This document shows positions 45,901 to 58,500 of a DNA stretch of 64,000 bases, piece after piece (positions within the stretch are counted from its first letter, which is position 1; each line of letters starts with the position of its first letter). A program made the translations under genes and the position numbers. The notes beneath the pieces are model-generated. The model had not been told where the DNA came from. It worked only from the letters and a program-made list of their open reading frames with translations, and did not search any database. Source of the DNA: Streptomyces seoulensis (lineage in GTDB: Bacteria; Actinomycetota; Actinomycetes; Streptomycetales; Streptomycetaceae); assembly GCF_004328625.1 (NCBI RefSeq), contig NZ_CP032229.1:4836001-4900000 (forward strand), in the 5' to 3' direction.

Positions 45901-48900
45901 TGCGAGCAACGGCCTCACCGCCCCCAACGGGCCCTCGCAGGAACGCGTCATCCGCCAGGCCCTCGCCAACGCCCGTCTCGCTCCGCACGAGGTGGACGCG
46001 GTCGAGGCGCACGGCACCGGCACCCGGCTCGGTGACCCGATCGAGGCCAACGCGCTGCTCGCCACCTACGGCCAGGAACGCGAGGAGCCCCTGCGGCTGG
46101 GTTCGGTCAAGTCGAACATCGGTCACACGCAGGCCGCCGCGGGTGTCGCGGGCATCATCAAGATGCTGATGGCGATGCGCCACGGGGAGCTCGCGCCGAC
46201 GCTGCACGTGGACGAGCCCACACCCCACGTCGACTGGTCGGCGGGTGCGGTGGAGCTGGTCACCGAGCGCCGGCCGTGGCCGGAGGTGGCGCGTCCGCGC
46301 CGCGCGGCCGTGTCCTCGTTCGGTATCAGCGGTACGAACGCCCATGTGGTCCTGGAGCAGGGCCCCGAGCCCGCCGCGGCCGCCGAGCCGGTGGTGGCGG
46401 GGCTTCCGCTGGTGGTCTCGGCGAGGAGCGAGGCGGCCCTGGCGGCACGCGCCGGCCAGGTGCGTGAGCTGATGGCCCCGGAGACCGTCGACCCGGCCCG
46501 GGTGGCCTCGGCTCTCGCCACCCGGGCCCCGCACCTCCCCTTCCGGGCGGCGGTCTCCGGCGCCGGACGCGACGAACTGCTCGCCGGTCTCGACGCGCTG
46601 GCCTCGGGCGGGCCCGCGCCGAACCTGGTGCGGGGCACCGTCACCGGTCCGGACAGGACGGTGTTCGTGTTTCCGGGTCAGGGGTCGCAGTGGCGGGGTA
46701 TGGCGGTGGGGCTGGTGGAGGTGTCGCCGGTGTTCGCTGCTCGTCTGGGGGAGTGTGAGCGGGCGTTGGTGCCGTTCACGGGGTGGTCTTTGCTGGATGT
46801 GTTGCGGGGTGTGGAGGGTGCGCCTGGTCTGGATCGGGTGGATGTGGTGCAGCCGGCGTTGTGGGCGGTGATGGTGTCGTTGGCGGCGTTGTGGCGTTCG
46901 GTGGGTGTGGAGCCGGATGCGGTGGTGGGGCATTCGCAGGGTGAGATCGCGGCTGCGGTGGTGTCGGGGGCGTTGTCGCTGGAGGATGCGGCGAAGGTCG
47001 TGGCGTTGCGCAGTCGGGCGATCGTGCGGCTGGCGGGTTCGGGTGGGATGGTGTCGGTGGCCTTGCCCGCGGGTGAGGTGGGTGAGCTCGTCGCGCGGTG
47101 GGACGGCGCGATCGACATCGCCGCGCACAACGGCCCGCGTTCCGTGGTGGTCGCCGGAGAGGTGACCGCCCTGGAGGAGCTGGTCGCCCACTGCAAGGCC
47201 AACGGCCTGCGCGCCAAGCGCATCCCGGTCGACTACGCCTCCCACTCCGCACACGTGGACAGCGTGCGGGACGAGCTGCTCGACGCTCTGTCCTCGCTCA
47301 CGCCGCGAGCCGTCGACGTGCCCTTCCTCTCGACCGTCACCGGGCAGCCGCTGGACGGCACGGAGCTCGACGGCTCGTACTGGTTCAGCAACCTGCGCCG
47401 GACCGTCCGGCTGGAGGAGGCCACCCGGACCCTGCTCGCACAGGGCCACCGCGTGTTCATCGAGGCCAGCGCCCACCCGGTGCTGACCGTCGCGCTCCAG
47501 GAGACGATCGACGACACGCCGTACGACAGTGCCGTCACCGTGCCCTCGCTCCACCGCGACGAGGGCGGGATCGACGACTTCCTCGCCTCCGCCGCGCAGG
47601 CCCACGTCTTCGGCGCCCCGGTCGACTGGACCGCGGTCGTCGGCGGGCCCGGCGCGGTCGTCGACCTGCCGACCTACCCCTTCCAGCGCCGGCGCCACTG
47701 GCTGGAGGGCCCGGCGTCCGCCGGGGACGCGGGCGGGCTCGGCATGGCCGCCGAGCGGCACCCGCTCATCGGCGCCGCGCTCTGGACGGCCGACCAGGAC
47801 AAACTGGTCCTCAGCGGCAGGATCTCCCTGAGCACGCAGCCCTGGCTCGCGGACCACGCCGTGGCCGGCACCGTGCTGCTCCCCGGTACCGCCTTCGTGG
47901 ACCTCGCCGTCCGGGCGGGTGACCACACCGGCCTCGACGAGCTCGACGAGCTGACTCTCCAGGCCCCCCTGGTGCTGGCCGGCCGCGGCGGAGTCCAGCT
48001 CCAGGTCGTGGTCGACGCCCCGGACGAGGAGGGCCGGCGCGCGCTGTCCGTGCACTCCCGCCCGGAGCCCGAGCCCGACGCCGCCGCCGTCCAGCCGTGG
48101 ACCCTGCACGCCACCGGCGTACTGGGCCACGCGAAGGAAGGTCCGGCCGTACAGGCCGGCACGCCGTGGCCCCCGGCCGGCGCCGAACCGGTCGACCTGA
48201 CGGCGGCCTACGACACGCTCGCCGAGCGGGGCTTCCAGTACGGGCCCGCCTTCCAGGGCCTGCGGGCGCTGTGGCGCGCCGGCCGGGAGATGTTCGCCGA
48301 GGTCGCGCTGCCGGAGGGCGTCGCTCCGGGCGAGTTCGGGATCCACCCGGCCCTCCTCGACGCCGCCCTGCACCCGCTGGCGCTCGCGGAGAACGGCCGT
48401 CTGGCGCTGCCGTTCTCCTGGACCGGCGTCCGGCTGTACGCGGTGGACGCCGGCGTGGTGCGCGTACGGATCACCCCGGAGGGCTCGGGCGCCGCTCTCT
48501 CCCTCACGGACGCGAGCGGTGCGCCGGTCGCGTCGGTGAGGACGCTCGGCCTGCGGGCCGTGGACCCCGCGCGGATCGCCGGCTCGGGCGCGCCCCGCCG
48601 GCCGCTGCTCCAGGTGGAGTGGACGACCGCCCCGGAGGCCGCCCCGGCCACCGGGTGGGCCGTCGTCGGCGCCTCCGGTCCCGGTCTGCCGGCCCCTCTG
48701 GGCAGCTACCCGGACCTCGCCGGCACGGTCGGTGCCCCGCCGCTCGTGCTGGTCCCGTTCTCCGGTGAGGACGGCCCCGGCGCCGTGGCCCACCGGGCTC
48801 TGCGGCTGGCCCAGGAGTGGCTCGCCGAGGAGCGGTTCGCCGACTCGCGCCTAATCTTCGTGACCCGCGACGCGACCACCGCCCGTACGGAGTCCGGACT

Positions 48901-51900
48901 CGGCTCCGCTCCCGTCTGGGGGCTGGTGCGGACCGCCATGGCCGAGCACCCCGGCCGGTTCGGGCTGCTGGACCTGACGGACCGGGACGTCTCCGAGGTC
49001 GAGCTCGGCCGCGCGCTGGCCGTACCGGACGCGCAGGTGAGCCTGCGCGACGGGGCGCTGCTCGTACCCCGGCTGGTCACCTCGCCCACGGCCGGCGACG
49101 ACACCGTGCCCGCCCTGGACCCCGCGGGCACCGTGCTCGTCACGGGCGCCACCGGCACCCTGGGCCGGCTGTTCGCCCGCCACCTCGTCACCGCCCACGG
49201 CGTACGGCACCTGCTGCTGGTGAGCCGCCGTGGCCGGGACGCGGCAGGCATGCCGGAGCTGGAGGCCGAACTCGCCGCCCACGGAGCCGCGGTGTCCGTG
49301 GTCGCCTGCGACACCGCCGACCGCACGGCGGTCGCCGCGCTGCTGGACGCGATCCCCTCGGAGCACCCGCTCACCGCAGTCCTGCACACTGCCGGTGTCC
49401 TCGACGACGGCACACTGCACGCCCTCACTGCCCGGCAGCTCGACGACGTACTGCGTCCCAAGGTCGACGCCGCCCGGCACCTGCACGAGCTGACGGCCGG
49501 CCTGGACCTGGACGCGTTCGTCCTGTTCTCCTCGCTCGCCGGTACGGTCGGCACGGCGGGGCAGGCCAACTACGCCGCGGCCAACACCTACCTGGACGCC
49601 CTGGCGCACCACCGTCAGGCCCTCGGCCTGCCCGGTACGTCGCTGGCCTGGGGTCTGTGGGCCGAGGGCAGCGGGATGACCGGTCACCTGACCGACGCCG
49701 ACCTCGCCCGCATGGCCCGGGGCGGCATCGCCCCACTCGGCAGCGAACAGGGGCTCGCGCTGTTCGACGCGGCCCTCGCGACCCGCCGCCCGGTGCTCGT
49801 CCCGGCGCTGCTCGACCACACCGGACTGCGGGCCCGGCGCGAGGACGGCACCCTGCCCGCGATCTTCGACGGCCTGGTGCGCCCGGCGCGGCGCACCGCC
49901 GCCGGCGGGCGGGCGGGCGGGAACTCCCTCCGGGAACGCCTGGCGCCCCTGGCCCCCCAGGACCAGGACCGCGCGGTGCTGGAGCTGGTCCGCGGCGTGG
50001 TGGCCTCCGTGCTGGGGCACACCGACGCCGGCCAGGTCGCGCCCGACCGGGCCTTCAACGAGCTGGGCTTCGACTCGCTCAAGGCGGTGGAACTGCGCAA
50101 CCGGCTGAACGCGGCCACAGGTCTGAAGCTGCCCGCGACGCTGGTGTTCGACCACCCGAGTACGGGCGAACTGGCCGTATACCTGCGGACCGAGCTGCTC
50201 GGGCGGGCCGCCGCACAGGCCGAGGCCGAACCGGCCGTCGGCGCCTCCGACGAGCCGATCGCGATCGTCGCGATGGCCTGCCGCTATCCGGGCGAGGTCA
50301 GCTCGCCGGAGGACCTGTGGGCGCTGCTGTCCGACGAGCGGGACGCCATCGGCCCGTTCCCGGACGACCGCGGCTGGGACCTGGACGGCCTGTACGACGC
50401 GGACCCCGACCACACGGGCACCTCGTACACCCGGCACGGCGGATTCCTCTACGACGCACCGCAGTTCGACCCCGAGTTCTTCGGGGTGAGCGCCCGTGAG
50501 GCCGCCGCCATCGACCCGCAGCAGCGTCTGCTGCTGGAGATCTGCTGGGAGGCATTCGAACGCGCCGGCATCGACCCGGCCTCGCTCAAGGGCAGCCGGA
50601 CCGGGGTGTTCGCCGGTGTCATGGCCAACGACTACGCGGCACGCCTGAAGGACGCTCCCGAGGCACTGGAGGGGTATCTGGCGGTCGGCAGCACGGTCAG
50701 TGTCGCCTCCGGCCGGGTCGCCTACACCTTCGGCCTCCAGGGACCGGCGATCACCGTCGACACCGCCTGCTCCTCCTCCCTCGTCTCCCTCCACCTCGCC
50801 GCGCAGGCGCTGCGCAACGGTGAGTGCCGGCTGGCCCTGGCCGGCGGGGTGACCGTCCTCGCCGCGCCCACCCTGTTCGTGGAGTTCAGCAGGCAGCGCG
50901 GCCTGGCACCGGACGGCCGGTGCAAGTCCTTCTCCGCCCGTGCGGACGGCGCGGCCTGGGCCGAAGGCGCCGGAATCCTCCTGCTGGAACGGCTCTCCGA
51001 CGCCCGGCGCAACGGCCGCCGGGTCCTCGGCGTGATCCGGGGAACCGCCGTCAACCAGGACGGTGCGAGCAACGGCCTCACCGCACCCAACGGCTCCTCG
51101 CAGGAGCGGGTGATCCGCCAGGCCCTGACCAGCGCGGGCCTGACCACCGCGGACGTCGACGCACTGGAGGCCCACGGCACCGGCACCACGCTGGGCGACC
51201 CGATCGAGGCCCGCGCCGTACTCGCCACGTACGGGCAGGAGCGTACGGCGCCCCTCCTGATGGGCTCCCTGAAATCCAACATCGGACACTCCCAGGCCGC
51301 CGCCGGCGTGGCCGGGGTCATCAAGATGGTCATGGCGATGGAGCACGGGGTGCTCCCCAGGAGCCTCCACATCGACGAGCCCAGCCCGCACGTGGACTGG
51401 TCCGCCGGGGCGGTCGAACTGCTCACCGAGACGGTGCCGTGGCCCGAGTCCGGCCGGTCGCGCCGGGCAGGCGTGTCCTCCTTCGGCATCAGCGGTACCA
51501 ACGCCCACGTCATCGTGGAGCAGCCGCCGGCCGAGGGGGCAGCCCCGCCCGCCGCACCGATGCCGGTCGTGCCCCTGCTGCTGTCCGCGCACAACGACGC
51601 GGCTCTGCTCGCGCAGGCGGACCGGGTGGGCGCTGCCCTCGCCGGCGCCGCGCGTGGTGGAGACCTGGCGTCGGCGGGCCGGACCCTGGCTCTCGGACGG
51701 GCCGGACTGCCGCATCGCGCCGTCGTGGTGGCCTCCACCGCCACCGAAGCGGTCGACGGATGCGCGGCACCGGCCGTGCGGGGCACCCCCGTCGACGGCC
51801 GTACGGCCTTCCTCTTCACCGGCCAGGGCAGCCAGCGACTCGGCATGGGACGGGAGCTGTACACCGCCTACCCCGCCTACGCCGCAGCGCTGGACGCCGT

Positions 51901-54900
51901 GTGCGAGGCGCTCGACCCGTGGCTGGAGAAGCCGCTGCTCGACGTCCTCTTCGGCACGGACCCGGCGCCGCTGGACCGGACCGGCTTCACGCAGGCCGCC
52001 CTCTTCGCCACCGAGGTCGCGCTCTTCCGGCTCCTCGAAGGCTGGGGCGTGCGACCGGACTTCGTCGCCGGGCACTCCGTCGGTGAGCTGGCCGCCGCGC
52101 ACGTCGCCGGCGTCCTCTCCCTGGCGGACGCGGCGCAGCTCGTCGCGGCCCGCGGCCGGCTGATGCAGGCGCTGCCCGGCGGCGGCGCGATGCTCGCCGT
52201 GGAGGCCGAGGAGCGGGAGGTGCTGCCGCTGCTCGCCGGGCGGGAGGACCTCCTGGACATCGCCGCCGTCAACGGCCCCACCTCCGTGGTGCTCTCGGGC
52301 GACGAGGAGGCCGTGGAGGCCGTCGGAGCCGAACTCTCCGCCCAGGGACGCAGGACCAAGCGGCTCCGCGTCAGCCACGCCTTCCACTCGCCGCACATGG
52401 ACGCGATGCTGGACGAATTCCAGATGGTCGCGAAGGGGCTCACCTTCGCCGCGCCCGCCATCCCGGTCATCTCCACCCTGACGGGGCAGCTCGCCGACGC
52501 CGAGGAGCTGACCACGTACGAGTACTGGGTCCGGCACGCCCGCCGCCCCGTGCGCTTCCTGGACGCGGCCCGCGCCCTGGAGGCCGAAGGCGTACGGACC
52601 TTCCTCGAGCTCGGCCCGGACGGTGTGCTCAGCGCCATGGGTCAGGACTTCCTCGACGCGGGATCGCTCCTGGTCCCGGTGATGCGCGGTGGGCGCCCCG
52701 AGCCGCACACAGCCGTCACCGCCCTGGCCCACGCACACGTGCGGGGGGTGCCGGTGGACTGGCGCGCCCTGTTCGGCGAGGCCACGGGACCGGCGGCGGA
52801 GCTGCCGACCTACCCCTTCCAGCGCAGGCGCCACTGGCTCATGGAGGGGCCCGGCGGCGATGTCACCTCGGCCGGGCTCGACGCCGCACGGCATCCGCTG
52901 CTCGGGGCCGCGGTCCCGCTCGCCGACTCCGACGGTGTCCTGTTCACCGGCCGGATATCGGCCCGCAGCCACCCCTGGTTCGCCGACCACGCCGTCGCCG
53001 GCACCCTGCTGGTCCCCGGCACGGCCCTGGTCGAGCTCGCGCTCCACGCGGGCGCCGCAGTCGGCTGCGAGCGGCTGGAGGAACTCGCCCTCCAGGCGCC
53101 CCTGGTCCTCCCCGACGAGGGGGCGCTCCAGCTCCAGATCACCGTCGGCGGCCCCGACGGGGACGGCCGCAGGCCCGTCGCCGTCCACTCGCGCGGGGAC
53201 CAGGAAGGCGACGTCTGGGACCGCCACGCCACCGGAACAGTGGTGGCCGCCGTACCCGGCACCCTGGGCCCCGACCTCGTCCAGTGGCCCCCGGCCGGCG
53301 CCGAACCCCAGCCGGTCGAGGACCTGTACGACCGCCTCGCCGACCGGGGCTACGGCTACGGACCGGCCTTCCAGGGCCTCCGGGCGGCATGGCGCTCGGG
53401 CGAGGACCTCTACGCCGAGGTTCATCTGCCCGTCGACCTCGATGAGGGATTCGCCCTGCACCCGGCCCTGTTCGACGCCGCGCTGCACGCACTGCTCCTG
53501 GAGGAGCCTGCCGCACTACGGCTGCCCTTCTCCTTCGGCGGCGTCCAGCTGACCGGGACCGCGACCGGCACCCTGCGGGTCAAGCTGTCACCCGGCGCGG
53601 ACGGAACGGTCGCCGTCGCCGTGGCCGACGGGACGGGCGCGCCGGTCGCCGACGTGGCCTCGCTCGCCGTGCGGGCCCTGCCGGCAGGGACCTCGCCGAC
53701 CCGCCCCTCGGAGCCGCTCGGGTACGCGGTGGAGCGGACCGCTGTGGAACTCGCCACCGGTGGTGACATGAGCCTCGCGGTCCTCGGCGGGACCACCCTC
53801 GGACTCGCCGCCCGGCACCACGCCGACCTCGCCGGCCTGGCGGCCGCGACGGCGGACGGCGCGCCCGTACCCGACGTGGTCGTCCTTCCGGTACGCCCGG
53901 CCACCCCGCAGGAGACCGGCCGGGTCACCGAGGAGACGCTGACGGTCCTGCGGCAGTGGCTCGCCACCGACCCGGCGGCCGGAGCGCGGCTCGCCGTGGT
54001 CAGCACCGGGGAACTGGCGCACAGCGCGCTCTCCGGGCTGATGCGGACCGCGGCGTCGGAACATCCGGGACGGTTCCAGCACGTGATCACGGACGGCCGC
54101 CCGGTCGGCGGCGACCTGCTCGCGGCGGCCCTGGCCGACCCTCGGCCGCAGATCGAACTGCGCGGAGGGCTGGCCTGCGTAACCCGGCTCGCCAAGGTCC
54201 CGAACCCGGCGCCGGACAACGGCGCCCGGTTCGACCCGGAGCACACGGTGCTGGTCACCGGGGGCACCGGCGCCCTCGGGGCCCAGGTCGCCCGGCACCT
54301 GGTCACCGCCCACGGCGCCCGTCGCCTGCTGCTCACCAGCCGGCGAGGCGGGGCGCGGAACCTGGTCGCCGAACTGACGGCGCTCGGCGCGGACGTACGC
54401 GTCGCGGCATGCGACGCGGCCGACCGCGACGCGCTGGCCGCGCTGCTCGCTTCGATCCCGGACGAGCACCCGCTCACCGCGGTCGTGCACGCGGCCGGAG
54501 TCGTGGAGGACGCCATGCTGGAGGCCACGACCCCGGATCGCCTCTCCCGGGTCCTGCGGCCGAAGGTGACAGCCGCCTGGAACCTGCACGAGCTGACCGC
54601 GGGGCTGGAGCTGACGCACTTCGTCCTCTTCTCGTCCGTCGCCGGTCTGGTGGGCAACGCCGGACAGGCCGGCTACGCCGCCGGCAACACCTTCCTGGAC
54701 GCGCTCGCCGGACACCGGCGCGCCGAGGGCCTGCCCGCCGTGTCCCTCGCCTGGGGAATGTGGCAGGACGGCATGGCGAACGACCTCGACGGTGCCGACC
54801 GGGCCAGGCTCGCGCGCAACGGGATCCTGCCGATGCCGGCCGGCCGGGCGCTCGCCGCTCTCGACACGGCCCTGGCCGGAGCCGAGGCGCCACCGGTGCT

Positions 54901-55531
54901 CGCACCGGTGGCCCTCGACCTCGCGGCCCTGCGGAGCCTCGGCGACGCTCTGCCCGAGCTGTACCGGGGCCTGGTACGCACCGGCGCCCGCACCGGCCGG
55001 CGAGCCTCCGCCCCGGCGGAGATCCCCCTCGCGCAACGGCTCTCGGGCCTGGACGCGGAGGAGCAGCGGCAGCGGTTGCTCGACCTGGTCAGGGAGCAGG
55101 TCGGTATCGTGCTGGCCCACCCGGCCCCGCGGACGATCGACGTCCAGCGCGGACTGCTGGACCTGGGCTTCGACTCCCTGACCGTGGTCGAACTGCGCAA
55201 CCGGCTGAACACCGTCACCGGAATGCGGTTGCCCAGCACGCTCGTCTTCGACCACCCGACCGTTCAGGCTCTCGCCGAACACCTGCGGGGCGAGCTGGCC
55301 GGCGAAGCGGCGGACCCGGTCCAGGCGGCCCTGGACGCCCTCGAGGCCGCGCTCTCGGCCGCCGGACCCTCCGACGGCGACGGCGACGGCCCGGCGGGAA
55401 CGTACGCCACGCGACTGCGCGGTCTGCTCCGGACGGTGGACGGCGGCCCCGACGGCTCCGACGGCGCCGACATCGCCCTGGCGACCGACGACGAACTCTT
55501 CGCAGCACTTGACAACGAACTCGGCAGGTAG
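36932..55531 (+). CDS. Type I modular PKS: KSQ loading module plus three extension modules
   Basis: The ~6199-aa protein starts with ATG at 36932 after GGTAGGG. Loading module: KSQ (Gln170 replaces the active Cys in DTGQSSS), AT with GHSQG (Ser622) and YASH (722-725, methylmalonyl type), ACP (Ser938). Module 1: KS (Cys1185), AT (Ser1620, HAFH 1719, malonyl), DH (His1920, Asp2082), KR (LDD 2436-2438, Tyr2493), ACP (Ser2660). Module 2: KS (Cys2892), AT (Ser3335, YASH 3435, methylmalonyl), DH (His3642), KR (Tyr4214), ACP (Ser4382). Module 3: KS (Cys4613), AT (Ser5049, HAFH 5149, malonyl), DH (His5353), KR (VED, Tyr5915), ACP (Ser6082). The C-terminal tail looks like a docking region. No ER is present. 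All DH and KR sites look intact, so it should make a conjugated triene from a propionyl starter and pass it to the next PKS. Confidence 0.97.
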   Translation: MVEFQADTSISAEAIAVVGMSCRLPHAENPAQLWRLLREGRSAIGAPPAGRPGLPSRPGGYLEDVSGFDAGFFGVSPREAASMDPQQRLMLELAWEALEDARIVPSALADSPTGVFVGVIADDYAALTRQQGDDAVTRHTLTGLNRGVIANRISYTLGLHGPSAAVDTGQSSSLVAVHLAAESLRRGESTMALAGGVSLNLVPDSTTSAERLGALSPDGLSFTFDARANGYVRGEGGAFVLLKPLRAAVADGDPVYCVLRGSAMNNDGTTEGLTAPSSAGQQEVLRQAYRRAGVAAEQVQYVELHGTGTRVGDPIEASALGAVLGDGRAEEAALRVGSVKTNVGHLEGAAGIVGLLKAALCIRHRELVPSLNFETPNPDIPFDTLKLAVQRGVEAWPRPDEPLYGGVSSFGVGGTNCHVVLSDWRTGPAEDAPAAASGTGVVPWVLSGRSAEAVAGQAGRLVSYLEERPELDAAAVGRSLATSRARFDHRAVVVGQTPDELLAGVRALAEGLPAAGVVTGRAVPGGPGRTVFVFPGQGSQWRGMAVGLVEVSPVFAARLGECERALVPFTGWSLLDVLRGVEGAPGLDRVDVVQPALWAVMVSLAALWRSVGVEPDAVVGHSQGEIAAAVVSGALSLEDAAKVVALRSRAIVRLAGSGGMVSVALPAGEVGELVARRDGAIDIAAHNGPRSTVVSGDPEALADLVERGAAEGYRARTIKVDYASHSAHVDLLRDELRELLADVTPRAGDIPFFSTVTGQQLDGTELDGSYWFSNLRRTVRLEEATRALLDEGHHVFIEVSTHPVLTSALSDTAEEAGAGAVVVGSLRRDDGGQDRFLTSVAEAHANGVEVDWERLLPGPGLVDLPTYAFQREDYWLDGPAAGPAPVRTAVARRSGRKRSAPRGDVLELVRAHAAAVLGHGSARDVDIDTTFKDLGFDSVSSVELRDALNRATGLSLPTGLLFDHPTPAVLAAHLGAQLPDLAEDPDGELYEDLYEDQEQGLDDDACEAVAVDEPIAIVGMACRLPGGVASPADLWKLVSDEVDAIGTFPANRGWDLDALFTDDPDSSGTTYATQGGFLHDADRFDAEFFGISPREAAAMEPQQRLLLETAWEALEQAGIDPAALRGSRTGVYVGATAQEYGPRLHEPSGGHDGYLLTGNTASVASGRLAYTFGLEGPAVTVDTACSSSLVALHLAARSLRQGESSMALAGGVSVMATPGMFVEFSRQRGLSPDGRCKAFSSSADGTGWAEGVGLLVLERLSDAERNGHRVLAVIRGSAVNQDGASNGLAAPNGPAQEGVIRAALADARLSASEVDAVEAHGTGTRLGDPIEAQALLATYGQDREEPLRLGSLKSNVGHTQAAAGVAGVIKMVMAMRHGVLPATLHVDEATPHVDWSAGAVELLTRAERWPERGRPRRAAVSSFGISGTNAHLIVEQVTETEAPPAEPSVPGPVPWVVSGRSRAALSEQAQRLVSFLEERPELDAAAVGRALAVSRARFAHRAVVVGETREELLGALRALTPGETASAGPVAFLFSGQGSQRVGMGRELYAAEPVFAAAFDEVAEALDVHLDRSLAEVIEGEPELLRRTLYTQPALFALEVALFRLLTRYGVTPDYLVGHSVGELAAAHVAGVLSLQDAARLVCARARLMEGVAEGGAMAALNAGEARVAGWLEGRSGVEVAGVNSPAATVISGDEPAVLDVLELARGEGVRATRLKVSHAFHSAHLDGMLAELTEIARTLTHSAPRIPVVSNVTGEVVEEFTPEYWAVQARSAVRFADGVATLAGLGVTAFVELGPDGTLSALTGECLDGAEGVVTVPVLRKDRPEKRSLLTALGAVHANGAGVDWERFLPGSGVAELPTYAFQRERFWLDAPRYGDAAGLGLTAVDHPLLAAVITEPDGDAVQFSASVSSSSHPWLADHAIGGTVLVPGTVFLELAGAAAEQLGYAGVEELTLQAPLALPGTTGAQLRLTVDRADVRGDRRFTVYARIGEEQWTAHAAGLLTSAVPSPGVSLETWPPAGATPVPLDGVYDRLGDLGYGYGPAFQGLRAAWRAGDDLFAEAVLPEQLHPGAARFGVHPALLDAVLHPLVLEAAASAQDDTTIRLPFSFAGFAAHAVGATVVRVHWTRTGQDTARLALADGAGAPVATIESVTLRPVARDRIVVAGPAAESLYRVAWEPVPAPEPVAGRQWVRLGEAPYADLAALGAALDAGSDVPEFVVIGERELVHDGIGDVLDRTHSTASRGLETVQEWLTAPRFADSRLVLVVPDGALHTAPLVGLIRTAQTEQPGRLVLAHVDEGGAELLPTVLASGEPEVAVRGGALFVPRLTRAEGVAAGVAEGLDPEGTVLVTGALGTLGRLVTRHLVTRHGARHLLLVSRRGDGTPGAAEFVAELAEAGAQARVAACDVSDLGALAGLLDEVAAERPLTAVVHTAGVLDDTTVASLSAGQLERVMRPKVDAAWNLHRLTESHGLASFVMFSSIAGLMGNAGQANYAAANTFLDALAQHRRARNLPATSLAWSLWDSADGMAATLADADVARWKRSGIVPLTPELGLDLFDAALASAEPLLVPAELDLRALRARAVENTLPELFTGLVRVRRRQAATAGAGSSWAGRLNALGAEERAQAVLRTVRETVGLVLGHGADAGIDPVKAFMDIGFDSLTGVELRNRLGAVTGLRLPTTLVFDHPSPRAVADFLLDRLDATGTAVVPSVAAHARGTDEPIAVVGMGCRYPGGVSSPEDLWRLVAEGRDAIGEFPADRGWDVESLYDPDPDKTGTSYTRKGGFLYGSADFDAEFFGLSPREAVATDPQQRVLLEVAWEALERAGVDPASLRGSSTGVYAGVMYNDYGSRLGRAPEGFEGHLLTGTISSVLSGRVAYTFGLEGPAVTLDTACSSSLVAVHLAAQALRQGECAMALAGGVTVMSTPTTFVEFSRQRGLSPDGTCKSFAASADGTGWGEGAGMLVLERLSDAQRLGHTVLGVIRGSAVNQDGASNGLTAPNGPSQERVIRQALANARLAPHEVDAVEAHGTGTRLGDPIEANALLATYGQEREEPLRLGSVKSNIGHTQAAAGVAGIIKMLMAMRHGELAPTLHVDEPTPHVDWSAGAVELVTERRPWPEVARPRRAAVSSFGISGTNAHVVLEQGPEPAAAAEPVVAGLPLVVSARSEAALAARAGQVRELMAPETVDPARVASALATRAPHLPFRAAVSGAGRDELLAGLDALASGGPAPNLVRGTVTGPDRTVFVFPGQGSQWRGMAVGLVEVSPVFAARLGECERALVPFTGWSLLDVLRGVEGAPGLDRVDVVQPALWAVMVSLAALWRSVGVEPDAVVGHSQGEIAAAVVSGALSLEDAAKVVALRSRAIVRLAGSGGMVSVALPAGEVGELVARWDGAIDIAAHNGPRSVVVAGEVTALEELVAHCKANGLRAKRIPVDYASHSAHVDSVRDELLDALSSLTPRAVDVPFLSTVTGQPLDGTELDGSYWFSNLRRTVRLEEATRTLLAQGHRVFIEASAHPVLTVALQETIDDTPYDSAVTVPSLHRDEGGIDDFLASAAQAHVFGAPVDWTAVVGGPGAVVDLPTYPFQRRRHWLEGPASAGDAGGLGMAAERHPLIGAALWTADQDKLVLSGRISLSTQPWLADHAVAGTVLLPGTAFVDLAVRAGDHTGLDELDELTLQAPLVLAGRGGVQLQVVVDAPDEEGRRALSVHSRPEPEPDAAAVQPWTLHATGVLGHAKEGPAVQAGTPWPPAGAEPVDLTAAYDTLAERGFQYGPAFQGLRALWRAGREMFAEVALPEGVAPGEFGIHPALLDAALHPLALAENGRLALPFSWTGVRLYAVDAGVVRVRITPEGSGAALSLTDASGAPVASVRTLGLRAVDPARIAGSGAPRRPLLQVEWTTAPEAAPATGWAVVGASGPGLPAPLGSYPDLAGTVGAPPLVLVPFSGEDGPGAVAHRALRLAQEWLAEERFADSRLIFVTRDATTARTESGLGSAPVWGLVRTAMAEHPGRFGLLDLTDRDVSEVELGRALAVPDAQVSLRDGALLVPRLVTSPTAGDDTVPALDPAGTVLVTGATGTLGRLFARHLVTAHGVRHLLLVSRRGRDAAGMPELEAELAAHGAAVSVVACDTADRTAVAALLDAIPSEHPLTAVLHTAGVLDDGTLHALTARQLDDVLRPKVDAARHLHELTAGLDLDAFVLFSSLAGTVGTAGQANYAAANTYLDALAHHRQALGLPGTSLAWGLWAEGSGMTGHLTDADLARMARGGIAPLGSEQGLALFDAALATRRPVLVPALLDHTGLRARREDGTLPAIFDGLVRPARRTAAGGRAGGNSLRERLAPLAPQDQDRAVLELVRGVVASVLGHTDAGQVAPDRAFNELGFDSLKAVELRNRLNAATGLKLPATLVFDHPSTGELAVYLRTELLGRAAAQAEAEPAVGASDEPIAIVAMACRYPGEVSSPEDLWALLSDERDAIGPFPDDRGWDLDGLYDADPDHTGTSYTRHGGFLYDAPQFDPEFFGVSAREAAAIDPQQRLLLEICWEAFERAGIDPASLKGSRTGVFAGVMANDYAARLKDAPEALEGYLAVGSTVSVASGRVAYTFGLQGPAITVDTACSSSLVSLHLAAQALRNGECRLALAGGVTVLAAPTLFVEFSRQRGLAPDGRCKSFSARADGAAWAEGAGILLLERLSDARRNGRRVLGVIRGTAVNQDGASNGLTAPNGSSQERVIRQALTSAGLTTADVDALEAHGTGTTLGDPIEARAVLATYGQERTAPLLMGSLKSNIGHSQAAAGVAGVIKMVMAMEHGVLPRSLHIDEPSPHVDWSAGAVELLTETVPWPESGRSRRAGVSSFGISGTNAHVIVEQPPAEGAAPPAAPMPVVPLLLSAHNDAALLAQADRVGAALAGAARGGDLASAGRTLALGRAGLPHRAVVVASTATEAVDGCAAPAVRGTPVDGRTAFLFTGQGSQRLGMGRELYTAYPAYAAALDAVCEALDPWLEKPLLDVLFGTDPAPLDRTGFTQAALFATEVALFRLLEGWGVRPDFVAGHSVGELAAAHVAGVLSLADAAQLVAARGRLMQALPGGGAMLAVEAEEREVLPLLAGREDLLDIAAVNGPTSVVLSGDEEAVEAVGAELSAQGRRTKRLRVSHAFHSPHMDAMLDEFQMVAKGLTFAAPAIPVISTLTGQLADAEELTTYEYWVRHARRPVRFLDAARALEAEGVRTFLELGPDGVLSAMGQDFLDAGSLLVPVMRGGRPEPHTAVTALAHAHVRGVPVDWRALFGEATGPAAELPTYPFQRRRHWLMEGPGGDVTSAGLDAARHPLLGAAVPLADSDGVLFTGRISARSHPWFADHAVAGTLLVPGTALVELALHAGAAVGCERLEELALQAPLVLPDEGALQLQITVGGPDGDGRRPVAVHSRGDQEGDVWDRHATGTVVAAVPGTLGPDLVQWPPAGAEPQPVEDLYDRLADRGYGYGPAFQGLRAAWRSGEDLYAEVHLPVDLDEGFALHPALFDAALHALLLEEPAALRLPFSFGGVQLTGTATGTLRVKLSPGADGTVAVAVADGTGAPVADVASLAVRALPAGTSPTRPSEPLGYAVERTAVELATGGDMSLAVLGGTTLGLAARHHADLAGLAAATADGAPVPDVVVLPVRPATPQETGRVTEETLTVLRQWLATDPAAGARLAVVSTGELAHSALSGLMRTAASEHPGRFQHVITDGRPVGGDLLAAALADPRPQIELRGGLACVTRLAKVPNPAPDNGARFDPEHTVLVTGGTGALGAQVARHLVTAHGARRLLLTSRRGGARNLVAELTALGADVRVAACDAADRDALAALLASIPDEHPLTAVVHAAGVVEDAMLEATTPDRLSRVLRPKVTAAWNLHELTAGLELTHFVLFSSVAGLVGNAGQAGYAAGNTFLDALAGHRRAEGLPAVSLAWGMWQDGMANDLDGADRARLARNGILPMPAGRALAALDTALAGAEAPPVLAPVALDLAALRSLGDALPELYRGLVRTGARTGRRASAPAEIPLAQRLSGLDAEEQRQRLLDLVREQVGIVLAHPAPRTIDVQRGLLDLGFDSLTVVELRNRLNTVTGMRLPSTLVFDHPTVQALAEHLRGELAGEAADPVQAALDALEAALSAAGPSDGDGDGPAGTYATRLRGLLRTVDGGPDGSDGADIALATDDELFAALDNELGR
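38515..39000 (+). repeat. AT-domain patch, copy 1 (partner 46654-47139)
   Basis: These 486 bp in the loading AT match 46654-47139 in the module 2 AT with only two differences. Codon use inside the block (many TTG, GGT, GAT, CCT) differs from the C-ending codons around it. The block covers FPGQGSQW through GHSQG and stops before YASH. Confidence 0.93.
46654..47139 (+). repeat. AT-domain patch, copy 2 (partner 38515-39000)
   Basis: This is the second copy of the near-identical 486-bp AT segment, within the module 2 methylmalonyl AT. The sequence diverges abruptly at both ends, which points to a recent conversion or recombination event. It is also a hazard for short-read assembly. Confidence 0.93.
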
Positions 55532-55533
55532 AC

Positions 55534-58500
55534 ATGGACAACGAGCAGAAACTTCGCGACTACCTCAAGCGGGCGACGGTCGATCTGCGGGAGAGCCGGC
55601 AGCGGGTGCAGGATCTGGAGGAGCGCGCACACGAGCCGATCGCGATCGTGGGCATGGCCTGCCGGCTGCCGGGCGGTGTCGCCTCCCCGGAGGATTTGTG
55701 GGAGCTGCTGAGCGCCGGACGTGACGCGGTCGGTCCCTTCCCGGACGGCCGTGGCTGGGACCTGGAGAACCTGTACCACCCGGACCCCGACCACCTCGGC
55801 ACCTCGTACGCCCGCGAAGGCGGCTTCCTGTACGACGCGGACCGGTTCGACGCCGAGTTCTTCGGCATCAGCCCCCGCGAGGCGGCGGCGATGGACCCCC
55901 AGCAGCGGTTGCTGCTGGAGACCAGCTGGGAGGCCTTCGAGCACGCGGGCATCGCCCCGACGACGCTGCGGGGCACCCGTACCGGGGTGTACATGGGCGT
56001 CATGTACGACGACTACGGCTCCCGCCCCCACACCCCCGAGGGCTTCGAGGGCTACATGCTGACCGGGAGCGCGGGCAGCGTCGCGTCGGGCCGGCTGGCC
56101 TACACCTTCGGCCTGGAGGCGCCGGCGGTGACGGTCGACACCGCGTGTTCCTCCTCGCTCGTCGCGCTGCACCTCGCCGCGCAGGCGCTGCGCCAGGGTG
56201 AGTGCTCGATGGCGCTCGCCGGCGGTGTGACCGTGATGGCGACCCCCGGCACGTTCGTGGAGTTCTCCCGGCAGCGCGGGCTGGCGCCGGACGGGCGGTG
56301 CAGGGCCTTCTCGTCGTCGGCGGACGGCACGGGCTGGGCCGAGGGCGTGGGCGTGCTGGTGCTGGAGAAGCTGTCCGACGCGGAGCGCGCCGGGCACCGG
56401 GTGCTGGCGGTGATGCGGGGCTCGGCGGTGAACCAGGACGGTGCGAGCAGCCAGCTGACCGCACCGAACGGGCCGTCGCAGGAGCGGGTCGTGCGGGCCG
56501 CGCTGGCCGACGCGCGGCTGTCGGCGTCCGAGGTGGACGCCGTGGAGGCGCACGGTACGGGTACACGGCTCGGCGATCCGATCGAGGCGCGGGCGCTCAT
56601 GGCCGCGTACGGCCAGGCCCGGGGGGACGACAACCCGCTGTGGCTGGGTTCCGTGAAGTCGAACATCGGTCACACGCAGGCCGCGGCGGGTGTCGCGGGC
56701 GTGATCAAGATGGTCATGGCGATGCGCGAGGGGGTCATGCCCCCGACGCTGCACGTGGACGAGCCGACCCCCGAGGTCGACTGGTCGGCGGGCACCGTAC
56801 GGCTGCTGACGCGGACTCAGCGGTGGCCGGAGCTCGGCCGTCCGCGCCGGGCGGGTGTGTCGTCCTTCGGCATCAGCGGGACCAACGCCCACGTGATCCT
56901 CGAAGAGGCGCCACGCGCCCGTGCCACCGGAGCGGCGGACGACGCACAGCGGCCGGCGCCGGACCGGCCGGCGCTGCCGGCGCCGTGGCTGCTGTCCGCC
57001 AAGTCGGAAGCCGCGCTCCGGGCGCAGGCGGGCCGGCTGCGGGACTGGCTCGCCGCGCACCCCGAGGCGGACGACGCTGATGTCGCCGCCGCCCTGCTCA
57101 CCGGGCGCGCTCACCTGGCGCGGCGCGGCGCGGTGCTGGGCGCCGACCGGACCGCTCTGCTCGCCGGCCTCACGGCCCTGGCCGAGGGCGTGGAGTCCCC
57201 GCAGCTCGTGTCGGGTGCCGCCGCCACCGGCAGGACGGCGTTCCTGTTCACCGGTCAGGGTGCGCAACGTGTCGGCATGGGCGAGGGGCTGGCCGCCGCG
57301 TTCCCCGTGTTCGCCGCCGCCCTCGACGACATCTGCGCGGAGTTCGACGCCCTGCTCGGGGTGTCGCTGCGCGAGGTCATGTCCGGCCGGGCCGACGACG
57401 CCGGGCACGGCGCCCCGCTCGACCGGACGGAGTACACCCAGCCCGCGCTGTTCGCGTTCGAGGTGGCGATGTACCGCCTCCTGGAGTCGTTCGGCGTGAC
57501 ACCGGACGTGGTGGTCGGGCATTCGATCGGTGAGCTGGCCGCGGCCTATGTGGCCGGGGTGTGGTCGCGGGCCGACGCGTGTCGGCTCGTCGCCGCCCGC
57601 GGCCGGCTGATGGGCGCGCTGCCGACCGGCGGCGCGATGCTCGCCGCCGCGGTGCCGGAGGAGCGGGCGCGGCACCTGCTCGCGACCGCGCCGGTCTCGC
57701 TGGCGGCCGTGAACGGGCCCACGGCCGTGGTGTTCTCGGGCGGTGCGGCGGCGATCGCCGCCCTGGAGGAGCGGCTGAAGGACGAGGGCGTCAGGACGAG
57801 CCGGCTGACGGTCAGTCACGCCTTCCACTCGTCGCTGATGGAGCCGATGCTCGCCGCGTACGAGGAGGTCGCCGGGTCCGTCGCGTACCGGCAGCCCCGC
57901 ATGGACGTGTGCTCCACGGTGTCCGGTGCGCCGGCCGGTCCCGAGCTGCTGACGCCGCAGTACTGGGTGCGGCAGGTGCGCGAGGCCGTGCGGTTCGCCC
58001 CGGCGGTGCGGTCGCTCGCCGACGCCGGGGTGAGCCGGTTCGTCGAGGTCGGCCCGGACGCGGTGCTGGCGGCGCTGACCCGCCACACGCTGGACGAGGA
58101 GGTGGCGCAGCGCTCCCTGGTCGAGGCGGCGTCACGGCGGAGCGTCGACGAGGCCGGCCAGTTCCTTCGGCTGCTCGGCGCCGCCCATTGCTCGGGCGTC
58201 ACCGTCGACTGGTCGCCGCTGTCACCGGCAGGGCCGGTCACCCACCTCGACCTGCCGGTGTATGCCTTCCAGCACCGCCGCTACTGGGTGCAGCCCGAGG
58301 ACGGCGCGCTCGGTGACCTGGGCCGCGCCGGCCTGTCCACGCTCGACCATCCGATGCTGCGCGTCGCCGCGCCGCTCGCCGGGCGTGACGCATGGCTCTT
58401 CAGCGGCAGGCTCTCCACCACCGACCAGCCGTGGACCGCTGACCACACGGCGTTCGGTTCGATGCTGCTGCCCGGCACCGGGTTCGTGGAGCTCGCGTCG

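Noticed and set aside
42953..48793. Long minus-strand open frame opposite the PKS
   Set aside because: Same reason: antisense shadow of PKS modules with low-complexity Arg/Gly/His composition.
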